Shown here piece after piece: positions 41,193-49,280 of a stretch of DNA of 64,000 bases. The stretch spans positions 5,394,001 through 5,458,000 of the forward strand of contig NZ_FNTQ01000001.1 in assembly GCF_900105755.1 (NCBI RefSeq), read 5' to 3'. This stretch comes from Streptomyces sp. Ag109_O5-10 (GTDB lineage: Bacteria > Actinomycetota > Actinomycetes > Streptomycetales > Streptomycetaceae). Every line of letters starts with the position of its first letter. Positions within the stretch are counted from its first letter, which is position 1. Both the position numbers and the translations under genes were made by a program. A model generated the notes under the pieces. That model saw only the letters and a list, made by a program, of their open reading frames with translations, did no database searches and was not told where the DNA came from.

Positions 41193-42803
41193 TCAGCCAC
41201 CGATCCGTAGCACGCTTGCGACAATAGGACCGGCAGCGTCTATGCCGTGGCCGCCGTCCTGGGTCATGGCCGCGGCCGCGACGTCGTCGCGGTAGCCGGC
41301 GAACCAGCTGTTCGACTTGGACTGGCCGTCGACCTCCGCCGAACCCGTCTTGGCGCCGATGCTGCCGCTCAGCCCGCGCATCACCCCGGCCGCGGTGCCG
41401 CTGGTCGCGGTGCGGTTCATCATGGCGCGCAGCTGACCGACCGTGGCGGGGGAGAGGCCCTTCGCGGTGGCCAGTTCACGGCCGTCCAGCTTCCGCGAGA
41501 CGAGCACCGGCTGCCGGAAGGTTCCCGTCATCGCGGTCGCCGCGACCGACGCCATGTTCAGCGGTGACATCTGCACCTGGCCCTGGCCGATCAGGTTGGC
41601 CGCGGTGTCCGGGCCGCCGGAGGCGGGGACCCGGCCGTCGAAGCTCGGGATGCCCACCTTCCAGTTGTTCTTGCCGAGCCCGAACCGGTCCTCGGCCTCC
41701 TTGGTGAGCGAGTCGACCTGGACCGAGTCCGCGTACTTCACGAACGCCGTGTTGCAGGAGCGCGCGAAGCTGTCCGAGAGGGTGGCCTTCTCGTCCGGCT
41801 GGAGTCCCTTGAGGTTGCTGAAGGTCTGGCTCTGCCAGGTCGCGGTCGGCGGGCAGGGCGCCGGGCCGCTCGCCGTCGTCAGCCCCGTGTCGATGAGGGT
41901 GGCCGCGCTGATGATCTTCATGGTGGAGCCGGGCGCCAGCTCCCCGAGGAAGGCCGCGTTGAAGCCGTCCTCGCGGTGGTTGGCGACCGCCAGCACCTCG
42001 CCGGTGCTGGGCTTGACGGCCACCACCGACGACTCGGCGTACTTCGTCACCGCGGTCTCGGCGGCGGCCTGCACGCGCGCGTCGAGCGTCGTGCGCAGCT
42101 TGCCCGCCCTGCCCTCCTCGAGGGTCAGCAGGGTGGTGTCGGCGGACTCCTGCGACGCGTGCTGGATGACCAGCTCCACGCCCGGGGTGCCGCCGGCCTT
42201 GTCGCCGTAGCGGCTGCGCAGCTCGTCCAGGATCGGACCCAGGGACGGGTACTTGTCCTTCGTGAGGACCACGCCGTTGCGGTCCACGGCCTCGATGGGC
42301 GGGCTGGCCGCCTCGCCGGTGGACAGGGTGTCGCCGCGCTTCAGCTCCGGGTGGACCACCGACGGGGCCCAGTCGACCAGCGCGCGGTGCGTGGTCTCGC
42401 CGCGCACGACGGTCAGACGGCTTCTGTAGGCGAGCGGCTTGGACTGCCCGCCGTAGGACACGGTCGCCTTCACGCTGTACGGCACGGTGGCGCCGGTCGC
42501 CTTGCCGGGCGTGATGTGCACGTCCTTGATGTGCGCCACGTCGCTGAAGGAGGTGAGCACGGGTTCGGCGTCGGCGGCGTCGTTCGTGAGCGACGCGGCG
42601 GTCGCCGCCTGGCCCTTCTCCCAGGCCGCGAAGAACTTCTGCGTGGCGTCCTTGATCTCGTCCTTGGTCGGCGGCCCCGTCCGCACGGTCGGCGTGCTGT
42701 CACCGCGCAACGTCGACAGAACGTTGTAGGCGCCGTACCCGCCCCCGCCCAGCACGGCTGCGCAGACGCCGCCGATCAGGGCGCCCTTGACCCCCTTGCG
42801 CAT
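41193..42803 (-). CDS. Penicillin-binding protein with MecA_N-like domain (paralogue B)
   Basis: 536 residues with the same layout as the next gene: membrane helix (about 7-27), MecA_N domain, PPIEAVDRNGVVL linker, and transpeptidase motifs PGSTMK near 293, SCN near 349 and AKTGSAEVDGQ near 485. The pair shares long identical stretches (for example NLIGQG, MSPLNMASV/MNPLNMASV), so they arose by tandem duplication. ATG 42803 has a GGGGAGGGA box about 12 nt upstream. The leader contains a strong nested inverted repeat. Confidence 0.9.
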   Translation of the reverse strand: MRKGVKGALIGGVCAAVLGGGGYGAYNVLSTLRGDSTPTVRTGPPTKDEIKDATQKFFAAWEKGQAATAASLTNDAADAEPVLTSFSDVAHIKDVHITPGKATGATVPYSVKATVSYGGQSKPLAYRSRLTVVRGETTHRALVDWAPSVVHPELKRGDTLSTGEAASPPIEAVDRNGVVLTKDKYPSLGPILDELRSRYGDKAGGTPGVELVIQHASQESADTTLLTLEEGRAGKLRTTLDARVQAAAETAVTKYAESSVVAVKPSTGEVLAVANHREDGFNAAFLGELAPGSTMKIISAATLIDTGLTTASGPAPCPPTATWQSQTFSNLKGLQPDEKATLSDSFARSCNTAFVKYADSVQVDSLTKEAEDRFGLGKNNWKVGIPSFDGRVPASGGPDTAANLIGQGQVQMSPLNMASVAATAMTGTFRQPVLVSRKLDGRELATAKGLSPATVGQLRAMMNRTATSGTAAGVMRGLSGSIGAKTGSAEVDGQSKSNSWFAGYRDDVAAAAMTQDGGHGIDAAGPIVASVLRIGG

Positions 42804-42825
42804 GATGCGAAAGTCCCTCCCCGTG

Positions 42826-42860
42826 AGCTTTTGCGCGTTTTGTGAACGCGTTCAAAAGCT
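42826..42860. promoter_or_regulatory. Nested inverted repeat upstream of penicillin-binding protein B
   Basis: AGCTTTTG...CAAAAGCT encloses CGCGTT-TTGTG-AACGCG, so the whole forms a 14-bp hairpin with a TT bulge. Within it TGAACG|CGTTCA (42843-42854) is also a perfect 12-bp palindrome of operator type. Confidence 0.55.
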
Positions 42861-42958
42861 GGTTGTGACCCGCACTGTAGGTCGTTGTGGGGCCGGTGTG
42901 ACAGACGTTGACCGATTGTTGGCCGAACTGTTGGCCGAACGGAGATCAGGGATGTGGC

Positions 42959-44737
42959 TCACACCCAGGTATCGAGCCACATACGTGAACGCCAGGAGTC
43001 GATCGGGATCGCCGTGCCCGTGTACAGGGGCCAGAAGTAGATGAAGTTCCAGACGATCAGCAGCACCAGGACGCCCGCACTCGACGCGCCGACCAGCCGG
43101 CGGGTGTCACTGGAGCCCGGCGGACCGATGATCGCGCCGATCATCATCGCCACCGCGAGACACAGGAACGGCACGAAGACGACGGCGTAGAAGAGGAAGA
43201 TCGTGCGTTCCTGGTACATGAACCAGGGCAGGTAACCGGCCGCGATGCCGCACGCGATGGCGCCGGCCCGCCAGTCGCGGCGGAACGCCCACCGCCACAG
43301 GACGTAGACGATCGCGAAGCAGGCCGCCCACCACAGCAGCGGCGTGCCGATCGCGAGCACCTCGCGGGCGCACTTCTGGCCGGCGTCCGACGGGCAGCCG
43401 TCCACCCCGGGGGACGGCGACTCGTAGTAGTACGACACCGGGCGGCCCAGCACCAGCCAGGACCACGGGTTCGACATGTACGTGTGCGGCGAGGACAGGC
43501 CGATGTGGAAGAGGTAGACCTCGTGCTCGTAGTGCCACAGACTGCGCAGCCAGTCCGGCAGGAACGTCCAGTTCCCGCCCTTGCCCGCGGTGGCCGCCCA
43601 GTTGCGGAAGTAGCCGCCGCTGCCGTCGGTGGGGGAGAGGATCCAGCCGATCCAGGAGGTCAGGTAGACGGCCACGGCGACCGTGCCCATCATCACCCAG
43701 GAGACGACCGACTCGACCAGCAACGGGGCGTTCCACCCCTTGGCACCTGCCACCTTGCGGGCGCCGCGGTCCCACAGGGCGGTCAGCACGATGAACGCCA
43801 CCAGGAAGTACAGCCCGTTCCACTTGGTGCCGATGGCCAACCCCATCAGCAGGGCCGCCGCCCAGCGCCAGGGGCGCCACCCCAGCCAGGTGGTGTTCGC
43901 GACGTACGCGTTCGGCCGGACCCGCCCGTCCGCGTCCACCGGCAGCGCGGCCGCGAGCTTCGCCCGCGCCCTGTCCCGGTCGATGAGCAGGCAGCCGAAC
44001 GCGGCCAGCACGAAGAACATCAGCACCCCGTCGAGCAGCGAGGTGCGGCTCATCACGAAGTGCAGACCGTCCACCGCCATCAGCGCGCCCGCCAGGCAGC
44101 CCAGGAAGGTGGACCGGAACATCCGGCGCCCGATCCGGCACAGCAGCAGCACGCTCAGCGTGCCGAGCAGCGCCGTCATGAACCGCCAGCCGAACGGGTT
44201 GAAGCCGAAGACCAGCTCCCCGAGCCCGATGACGTACTTGCCGACCGGCGGGTGCACGACGTAGGCCGCGTCCACCGGGATGCCGACGTGACCGGCCTTC
44301 TGCAGGATCAGGTCGTTGGCGTTCTTGTCCCAGTTGACCTCGAAACCGCGGTGGACGAGCGCCCACGCGTCCTTGGCGTAGTACGTCTCGTCGAATATCA
44401 CCGCCTTCGGGCTGCCCAGGTTCCAGAACCGCAGCAGGCCCGCCATCAGCGTCACCAGCAGCGGACCGACCCAGCCCGACCAGCGGGTGATCCGCTTGGC
44501 GAGCACCGGGGGCACTCCCAGGGCGAGCCACAGCCGGGGGTTGGGCTCCGCGTACGGCGGCACCAGGCGGTCGACGACACCGGCGTGCGCGCCGGAGCCG
44601 GTGGCGCCTCTGTCACCGGGGGTGCGCGCCGTGTGCGCCGGGTAGCCGAACCGGTGCAGCCGCTGCTGCCACGTCGGCCGCTCGTCGAGCACTGCCTGGC
44701 CCTGCCGGGTGTCCGAGGAGGACGCGGTACTGGTCAC
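42959..44737 (-). CDS. pmt: Protein O-mannosyltransferase (dolichyl-phosphate-mannose type, GT39)
   Basis: 592 residues with about eleven to twelve helices. The catalytic loop FDETYYAKDAW (Asp-Glu) follows helix 1, then the second loop AYVVHPPVGKYVIG and SRTSLLDGVLMFF. Pmt transfers mannose from polyprenyl phosphate mannose to Ser/Thr of exported proteins; in S. coelicolor it glycosylates the phage phiC31 receptor and PstS. GTG 44737 has TACGAT 6 nt upstream, a leaderless arrangement, and it is divergent from rsmI across 129 bp. Confidence 0.93.
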   Translation of the reverse strand: MTSTASSSDTRQGQAVLDERPTWQQRLHRFGYPAHTARTPGDRGATGSGAHAGVVDRLVPPYAEPNPRLWLALGVPPVLAKRITRWSGWVGPLLVTLMAGLLRFWNLGSPKAVIFDETYYAKDAWALVHRGFEVNWDKNANDLILQKAGHVGIPVDAAYVVHPPVGKYVIGLGELVFGFNPFGWRFMTALLGTLSVLLLCRIGRRMFRSTFLGCLAGALMAVDGLHFVMSRTSLLDGVLMFFVLAAFGCLLIDRDRARAKLAAALPVDADGRVRPNAYVANTTWLGWRPWRWAAALLMGLAIGTKWNGLYFLVAFIVLTALWDRGARKVAGAKGWNAPLLVESVVSWVMMGTVAVAVYLTSWIGWILSPTDGSGGYFRNWAATAGKGGNWTFLPDWLRSLWHYEHEVYLFHIGLSSPHTYMSNPWSWLVLGRPVSYYYESPSPGVDGCPSDAGQKCAREVLAIGTPLLWWAACFAIVYVLWRWAFRRDWRAGAIACGIAAGYLPWFMYQERTIFLFYAVVFVPFLCLAVAMMIGAIIGPPGSSDTRRLVGASSAGVLVLLIVWNFIYFWPLYTGTAIPIDSWRSRMWLDTWV

Positions 44738-44743
44738 CGCGCC

Positions 44744-44749
44744 ATCGTA
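44744..44749 (-). promoter_or_regulatory. -10 box for leaderless pmt transcript
   Basis: TACGAT on the minus strand, 6 nt before GTG 44737. Confidence 0.5.
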
Positions 44750-44866
44750 GGGAACCGTTCTGTGTGAGTCCCGTGCAATGGGGCTTCGCGGTGGGTTCCT
44801 TTGCGTTCACGGCCGCCGGGGCCCGCCGGGGACGGCGCTGTCGGTGGCGGCTGCGAGGATGGAGGT

Positions 44867-45715
44867 GTGACTGGAACCCTTGTCCTCGCAGGCACCCCCA
44901 TCGGCGACGTCGCGGACGCCCCGCCCCGGCTCGCCGCGGAGCTGACCGGCGCCGACGTGATCGCGGCCGAGGACACGCGGCGGCTGCGGTGGCTCACCCA
45001 GGCGCTGGGGGTGACGCCCAAGGGGCGCGTGGTGTCGTACTTCGAGGGCAACGAGGCCGCCCGCACACCGGAGCTGGTCGAGGAACTCGTCGGCGGCGCG
45101 CGCGTGCTGCTCGTGACCGACGCGGGGATGCCGTCCGTCTCGGACCCCGGCTACCGGCTGGTCGCGGCCGCCGTGGAGAAGGAGATCCGGGTCACGGCCG
45201 TACCGGGGCCGTCCGCCGTGCTCACCGCGCTCGCGCTGTCCGGACTGCCCGTCGACCGGTTCTGCTTCGAGGGGTTCCTGCCGCGCAAGGCGGGCGAGCG
45301 CCGCTCGCGGCTCCAGGAGGTCGCCGAGGAGCGCCGCACCCTCGTCTACTTCGAGGCCCCGCACCGCCTCGACGACACCCTCGCCGCCATGGCCGAGGTC
45401 TTCGGCGCCGAGCGGCGGGCCGCCGTCTGCCGCGAGCTGACCAAGACGTACGAGGAGGTGCGGCGCGGGCCGCTGGCCGAGTTGGCGGTGTGGGCCGCCG
45501 AGGGGGTGCGCGGCGAGATCACCGTCGTCGTCGAGGGCGCGCCCGAGCGGGGGCCGGAGGAACTCGACGCGGAGGAGCTGGTGCGCCGGGTGCGGGTGCG
45601 GGAGGAGGCCGGGGAGCGGCGCAAGGAGGCGATCGCGGCGGTGGCGGTGGCGGCGGGGGTTCCCAAGCGGGTGGTGTTCGACGCCGTGGTGGCGGCGAAG
45701 CGCTCCGCCGAGTGA
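44867..45715 (+). CDS. rsmI: 16S rRNA (cytidine-1402-2'-O)-methyltransferase RsmI
   Basis: 282 residues. Tetrapyrrole-methylase fold with GTLVLAGTPIGDVADAPPR at the N-terminus, VIAAEDTRRLRWL, LVTDAGMPSVSDPGYRLV and VPGPSAVLTALALSGLP, then FEGFLPRKAGERRSRL and a helical C-terminal tail. It methylates C1402 of 16S rRNA near the P site using SAM. GTG start is positioned by GAGGA with a 7-nt spacer; a GGAGGT directly abuts the start. Confidence 0.94.
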   Translation: MTGTLVLAGTPIGDVADAPPRLAAELTGADVIAAEDTRRLRWLTQALGVTPKGRVVSYFEGNEAARTPELVEELVGGARVLLVTDAGMPSVSDPGYRLVAAAVEKEIRVTAVPGPSAVLTALALSGLPVDRFCFEGFLPRKAGERRSRLQEVAEERRTLVYFEAPHRLDDTLAAMAEVFGAERRAAVCRELTKTYEEVRRGPLAELAVWAAEGVRGEITVVVEGAPERGPEELDAEELVRRVRVREEAGERRKEAIAAVAVAAGVPKRVVFDAVVAAKRSAE

Positions 45716-45782
45716 GAGCCGGGGTTTTCCGGGAGCGCCGTCCTGGTTGCTCCCGCGCAGCGGTCCGCGGGTCGTGGACGGC

Positions 45783-45814
45783 TGGTCGCGCAGTTCCCCA
45801 CGCCCCTTCGGGGC
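45783..45814 (+). repeat. Dispersed intergenic element, copy 2
   Basis: TGGTCGCGCAGTTCCCCACG followed by CCCCTTCGGGGC; same orientation as copy 1, one base different in the shared core. Confidence 0.7.
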
Positions 45815-46080
45815 AGCTCGGGCCGGGGTTTCGAAGGGGGCGCGCCGTGGTCTCCGAGCGGGTCGCTTCTCTGCTGAGCGTGCGCCCCTGACCTGCGGTG
45901 ATGTGTCCTCTGAGCGGGGTGCTTCTCCTCTGAGCGCGCGCCCCACGGGACGGTAAAGCGGAGGCGGGAAACGCAAAGCCCAGCCCTCCGCGGTGAGGCC
46001 CGTTTGGCAAGCCGGCGCCAAATCGCCTCCAACACTCGGCAGGCCTGTCGCATTCGCGGAGGTGAAGGCGTCCACTGGTC

Positions 46081-46165
46081 GTGAGGGACGCACCCGTCCC
46101 TCACCCCCAGGGGATTCCGGGGGGAATCCCCGTGGTGGGGGTGCGTGCTTGTCCAAGCGGACAAG
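46081..46165 (+). promoter_or_regulatory. Three-hairpin leader of the zinc-ribbon gene
   Basis: Perfect stems GTGAGGGACG/CGTCCCTCAC (46081-46104), GGGGATTCC/GGAATCCCC (46110-46131) and CTTGTCC/GGACAAG (46148-46165). The last one ends where the SD (GAGGAG, 46165-46170) begins, so folding could control translation. Confidence 0.55.
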
Positions 46166-46175
46166 AGGAGCTGGC

Positions 46176-46610
46176 ATGAGTGAGATCGCAGGGCAGACCG
46201 GCCTCCACGGTGCGGCCACAGCCGTCGTCCACGAGTCGTATTCCTTCGCCTGCATGCGATGCGGGCACGGCTGGGAGCAGTCGTACGAGATACAGCACCA
46301 CACCGACGCCGACAACCACGAGTTCGTCAGGTACGTGGCCGACGGCCGGGTCGTCCCGTCGCCGCTGAGCAGGCCCTCGTGCCAGAACTGCGACGGCCAG
46401 GTCCTGCGGATCATGCGCGCGGGGCAGGTCTCGTCGGTGCGGAACGCCGCGCAGCGCTCGCACCAGCCGACGGGGCAGGTCCGTCCCGCGGGGCAGACCG
46501 GTGCGGAGAGCGGGCCGGCCGAGGCGGCGGAGACCTCCGCGGAGGTCGGGCAGCCGCACCACTGGCACCTGTCGGATCTCCTGCATCCCTTCCAGCGCAA
46601 GGCGAGCTGA
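46176..46610 (+). CDS. Zinc-ribbon hypothetical protein
   Basis: 144 residues. Two C-x2-C pairs (SFACMRCGHGWEQSYE at about residue 25 and PSCQNCDGQVLRIM at about 70) flank a histidine-rich segment (IQHHTDADNHEFVRYV), forming a probable zinc ribbon. The second half is a Pro/Gln/Ala-rich linker with a C-terminal HHWHLSDLLHPFQR motif. No membrane segment. Small zinc-ribbon proteins like this are common in Streptomyces with no assigned role. ATG 46176 has GAGGAG at 5 nt and is preceded by a strongly structured leader. Confidence 0.72.
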   Translation: MSEIAGQTGLHGAATAVVHESYSFACMRCGHGWEQSYEIQHHTDADNHEFVRYVADGRVVPSPLSRPSCQNCDGQVLRIMRAGQVSSVRNAAQRSHQPTGQVRPAGQTGAESGPAEAAETSAEVGQPHHWHLSDLLHPFQRKAS

Positions 46611-46644
46611 CCCGGGCGCGGGACCGGCGGGCATGCCCCTTTCG

Positions 46645-46650
46645 TAGGAT
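46645..46650 (+). promoter_or_regulatory. -10 box for leaderless tatD transcript
   Basis: TAGGAT, 6 nt before ATG 46657. Confidence 0.55.
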
Positions 46651-46656
46651 CGGGGC

Positions 46657-47559
46657 ATGCCTTCGAACGCCTCCGGTACGGCCTCCCGTACGGCCGACAA
46701 GAACGCGGCGCCGCCGCTCCCGGAACCTCTCCGGGTGCCCGTCGCCGACTCCCACACGCACCTCGACATGCAGTCCGGCACGGTCGAGGAGGGCCTCGCG
46801 AAGGCCGCGTCGGTGGGCGTCACGACCGTCGTCCAGGTCGGCTGCGACATCAAGGGCTCCCGGTGGGCGGCCGACACCGCCGCCGCGCACGCGAATGTCC
46901 ACGCGACCGTCGCCCTGCACCCCAACGAGGCCCCGCGCATCGTGCACGGGGATCCCGACGGCTGGTCCCGGCAGGGGGCGCGCGCCGGGGGCGGGGACGC
47001 GGCGCTGGACGAGGCGCTCGCCGAGATCGACCGGCTGGCCGGGCTGCCCCAGGTGAAGGGCGTCGGCGAGACCGGCCTCGACTACTTCAGGACCGGGCCC
47101 GAGGGCAAGGCCGCCCAGGAGCGCTCCTTCCGCGCCCACATCGAGATCGCCAAGCGGCACGGCAAGGCCCTCGTCATCCACGACCGCGACGCCCACGCCG
47201 ACGTCCTGCGCGTCCTCAAGGAGGAGGGCGCCCCCGAGCGGACCGTGTTCCACTGCTACTCCGGGGACGCCGTGATGGCCGAGGAGTGCGCCCGCGAGGG
47301 CTACTTCATGTCCTTCGCCGGCAACGTCACCTTCAAGAACGCCCAGAACCTGCGGGACGCGGTGGCGGTGGCCCCCCTGGAACTGCTCCTGGTGGAGACC
47401 GACGCGCCCTTCCTGACCCCCGCCCCGTACCGCGGACGGCCCAACGCCCCGTATCTCATTCCGGTCACGGTGCGCGCGATGGCCGCCGTCCGCGGCATCG
47501 ACGAGGACGCGCTGGCGACGGCCCTGTGCGCGAACACGGCCCGCGCTTTCGACTACTGA
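46657..47559 (+). CDS. tatD: TatD family metal-dependent DNase
   Basis: 300 residues. Metal ligands are intact: ADSHTHLD (His-x-His) near residue 31, GVGETGLDYF (Glu) near 141, ALVIHDRDAH (His) near 170, TVFHCYSGD (His) near 198 and VETDAPFLTP (Asp) near 248. TatD enzymes are 3'-5' DNases and D-aminoacyl hydrolase relatives. In many bacteria tatD precedes rpfB, ksgA and ispE, exactly as here. TAGGAT 6 nt before the ATG indicates a leaderless message. Confidence 0.92.
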   Translation: MPSNASGTASRTADKNAAPPLPEPLRVPVADSHTHLDMQSGTVEEGLAKAASVGVTTVVQVGCDIKGSRWAADTAAAHANVHATVALHPNEAPRIVHGDPDGWSRQGARAGGGDAALDEALAEIDRLAGLPQVKGVGETGLDYFRTGPEGKAAQERSFRAHIEIAKRHGKALVIHDRDAHADVLRVLKEEGAPERTVFHCYSGDAVMAEECAREGYFMSFAGNVTFKNAQNLRDAVAVAPLELLLVETDAPFLTPAPYRGRPNAPYLIPVTVRAMAAVRGIDEDALATALCANTARAFDY

Positions 47560-47716
47560 GCGTATATAGATCGTAACTGCCGTATAACGTTCGCCGGGGC
47601 GCACCTGTGGTTCGCACGCGACCGTGAGTAGTCGTGCCGCTTTGGAGAGTGACGGACGCTCCGCTAGGTTCTGGGGGCCCGATCCGGACCCCTCTGGCCC
47701 TCTGGAGCGTGTCGGC

Positions 47717-49216
47717 GTGAGCACATCGCAATACGAGACGTCTGGGGCGTACGACCCCTACGGCGCGCCCGGAGCGCACGGCGCGCAGGAGATGCACGAG
47801 ACGCGCGAGATGCACGGCGTGCACGACGGCGGGGCGCCGGCGTACGGCACGGCGTACGGCGGCGACACGTACCAGCCGGCGTACGAGGCCGCCGCGCAAG
47901 CCGCACAAGCTGTACAGGCCGCACAGGCCGCACAGGCCGCGCAGGCCGCGCAGGCCGCGCAGGCCGCGCAGGCGTACGCCGGGGAACAGATGCTGCCGCG
48001 GCAGGACGAGCGCGGGGCGGTGGCGGAGGCGCAGGCGGCGGGTGAGGCGCGGGAGGCGGGTGAGCGCGTCGGCGCGGGGCGACGCGCCGCACGCCGGCGC
48101 AAGGCGCGCTACTCCAGGCGCCCCGAGTCCGCCGTGCGCCGGCTGCTGCCGCAGGCGCTCGTCGTCGCGTTCCTCGCGGGCGGCACCACCGCGTTCCTCG
48201 CCAAGGACAAGGCGATCGAGCTGACCGTGGACGGCAAGCCGCGCACCCTGCACACGTTCGCCGACGACGTGACCGGGCTGCTGGCCGAGGAGGGCGTACC
48301 GGTCGGCGCGCACGACGTGGTCGCCCCCGCCCCCGGTACCGCCCTGGCCAGCGGCGACGAGGTCGCGGTGCGCTACGGCCGCCCAGTACGGCTCACGCTG
48401 GACGGCGAGCGGCGCGAGGTGTGGACGACGGCGCGCACGGTGGACGGGGCGCTCAGGCAGCTCGGGGTGCGGGCCGAGGGCGCGTACCTGTCCGCCTCGC
48501 GCTCCCAGAACATCGGCCGCGCCGGGCTCGCGCTCGACGTCCGCACCGAACGCACGGTCACGATCCTGGCGGACGGCCGGACCCGGACCATCCGCACCAA
48601 CGCCGCGACCGTCGGCGAGGCCGTCGAGGAGGCCGGGATCACCCTGCATGGCCAGGACACCACCTCCGTCTCCCAGGCCGGCTTCCCGCGCGACGGGCAG
48701 ACCGTGACCGTGCTGCGCGTCACCGGCAGCAAGGAGGTCCGCGAGGAGACCATCCCGTTCCAGGTGCGGCGGACGGCGGACCCGACGCTGTTCAAGGGCA
48801 CCGAGGTGGTGGAGCGGGCCGGGCGGCCGGGGCTGCGCCGTGTGACCTATTACCTGCGCTCCGTCAACGGTGTCCGGCAGAAGCCGCACCGCGAGACGTC
48901 CGAGGTGGTCCGGGAGGCGCGCACCCAGCTGGTCAAGGTGGGGACCAAGCCGCACCCCGACTCCGTGGCCGGCGCCGACGGCCTGAACTGGCACGGTCTC
49001 GCCGTCTGCGAGTCCGGCGGCCGCGCGCACGCCGTGGACCCGTCCGGGACGTACGGCGGTCTGTACCAGTTCGACACCCACACCTGGCACAGCCTCGGCG
49101 GCAACGGCCGCCCGCAGGACGCCTCGGCGGAGGAACAGACGTTCCGCGCGAAGAAGCTCTACGTGAGCCGCGGCTCCACGCCCTGGCCGCACTGCGGGGC
49201 GCGGCTGCACAAGTGA
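47717..49216 (+). CDS. rpfB: Resuscitation-promoting factor RpfB
   Basis: 499 residues. A 57-residue Tyr/Gly/His-rich start, an Ala-Gln repeat (about 57-87), a basic stretch and a signal-anchor helix (about 142-161) are followed by three DUF348 domains (TVDGKPRTLHTFADDVTGLL, LTLDGERREVWTTARTVDGAL, ILADGRTRTIRTNAATVGEA), a G5 domain (about 330-415) and the lysozyme-like Rpf domain from about 422. Catalytic Glu432 sits in AVCESGG, and Cys431 pairs with a Cys near 493. It cleaves peptidoglycan to wake spores or dormant cells. GTG 47717 has GGAG at 9 nt; an upstream GTG at 47624 lacks an SD. Confidence 0.93.
   Translation: MSTSQYETSGAYDPYGAPGAHGAQEMHETREMHGVHDGGAPAYGTAYGGDTYQPAYEAAAQAAQAVQAAQAAQAAQAAQAAQAAQAYAGEQMLPRQDERGAVAEAQAAGEAREAGERVGAGRRAARRRKARYSRRPESAVRRLLPQALVVAFLAGGTTAFLAKDKAIELTVDGKPRTLHTFADDVTGLLAEEGVPVGAHDVVAPAPGTALASGDEVAVRYGRPVRLTLDGERREVWTTARTVDGALRQLGVRAEGAYLSASRSQNIGRAGLALDVRTERTVTILADGRTRTIRTNAATVGEAVEEAGITLHGQDTTSVSQAGFPRDGQTVTVLRVTGSKEVREETIPFQVRRTADPTLFKGTEVVERAGRPGLRRVTYYLRSVNGVRQKPHRETSEVVREARTQLVKVGTKPHPDSVAGADGLNWHGLAVCESGGRAHAVDPSGTYGGLYQFDTHTWHSLGGNGRPQDASAEEQTFRAKKLYVSRGSTPWPHCGARLHK
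47893..47973 (+). repeat. 9-bp coding tandem repeat, nine copies, in rpfB
   Basis: Nine consecutive 9-mers of the form CGCRCARGC encode the (Ala-Gln-Ala)n tract; the last four are identical CGCGCAGGC. A likely length-variable locus. Confidence 0.85.
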
Positions 49217-49268
49217 CCGCCGGAAGCCGCCGCACGGGCGACCGGCCGGAGGCGATCGCGGCGGCCCG

Positions 49269-49274
49269 TACCCT
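49269..49274 (+). promoter_or_regulatory. -10 box for leaderless ksgA transcript
   Basis: TACCCT, 6 nt before GTG 49281. Confidence 0.5.
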
Positions 49275-49280
49275 TGTCCC

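Larger units (their letters stand above)
45716..46175 (+). other. 460-bp non-coding gap with repeats and hairpins
   Basis: No credible gene. In order: a CGGGAGC..GCTCCCG hairpin (45730-45755) that may end rsmI; dispersed element copy 2 (45783-45814); G/C-rich CTGAGCG-containing repeats (45870-45950); and three close hairpins before the next gene (46081-46165). The last 100 bases look like a structured leader. Confidence 0.6.

Noticed and set aside
39420..42803. Resistance island or mobile element around the two penicillin-binding proteins
   Set aside because: Base composition matches the neighbours, no transposase, integrase or attachment repeats are seen, and the flanking genes are core genes.
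47560..47716. c-di-AMP (ydaO) riboswitch before rpfB
   Set aside because: Rpf genes in Streptomyces can carry one, but I could not find the conserved paired elements in this short leader.
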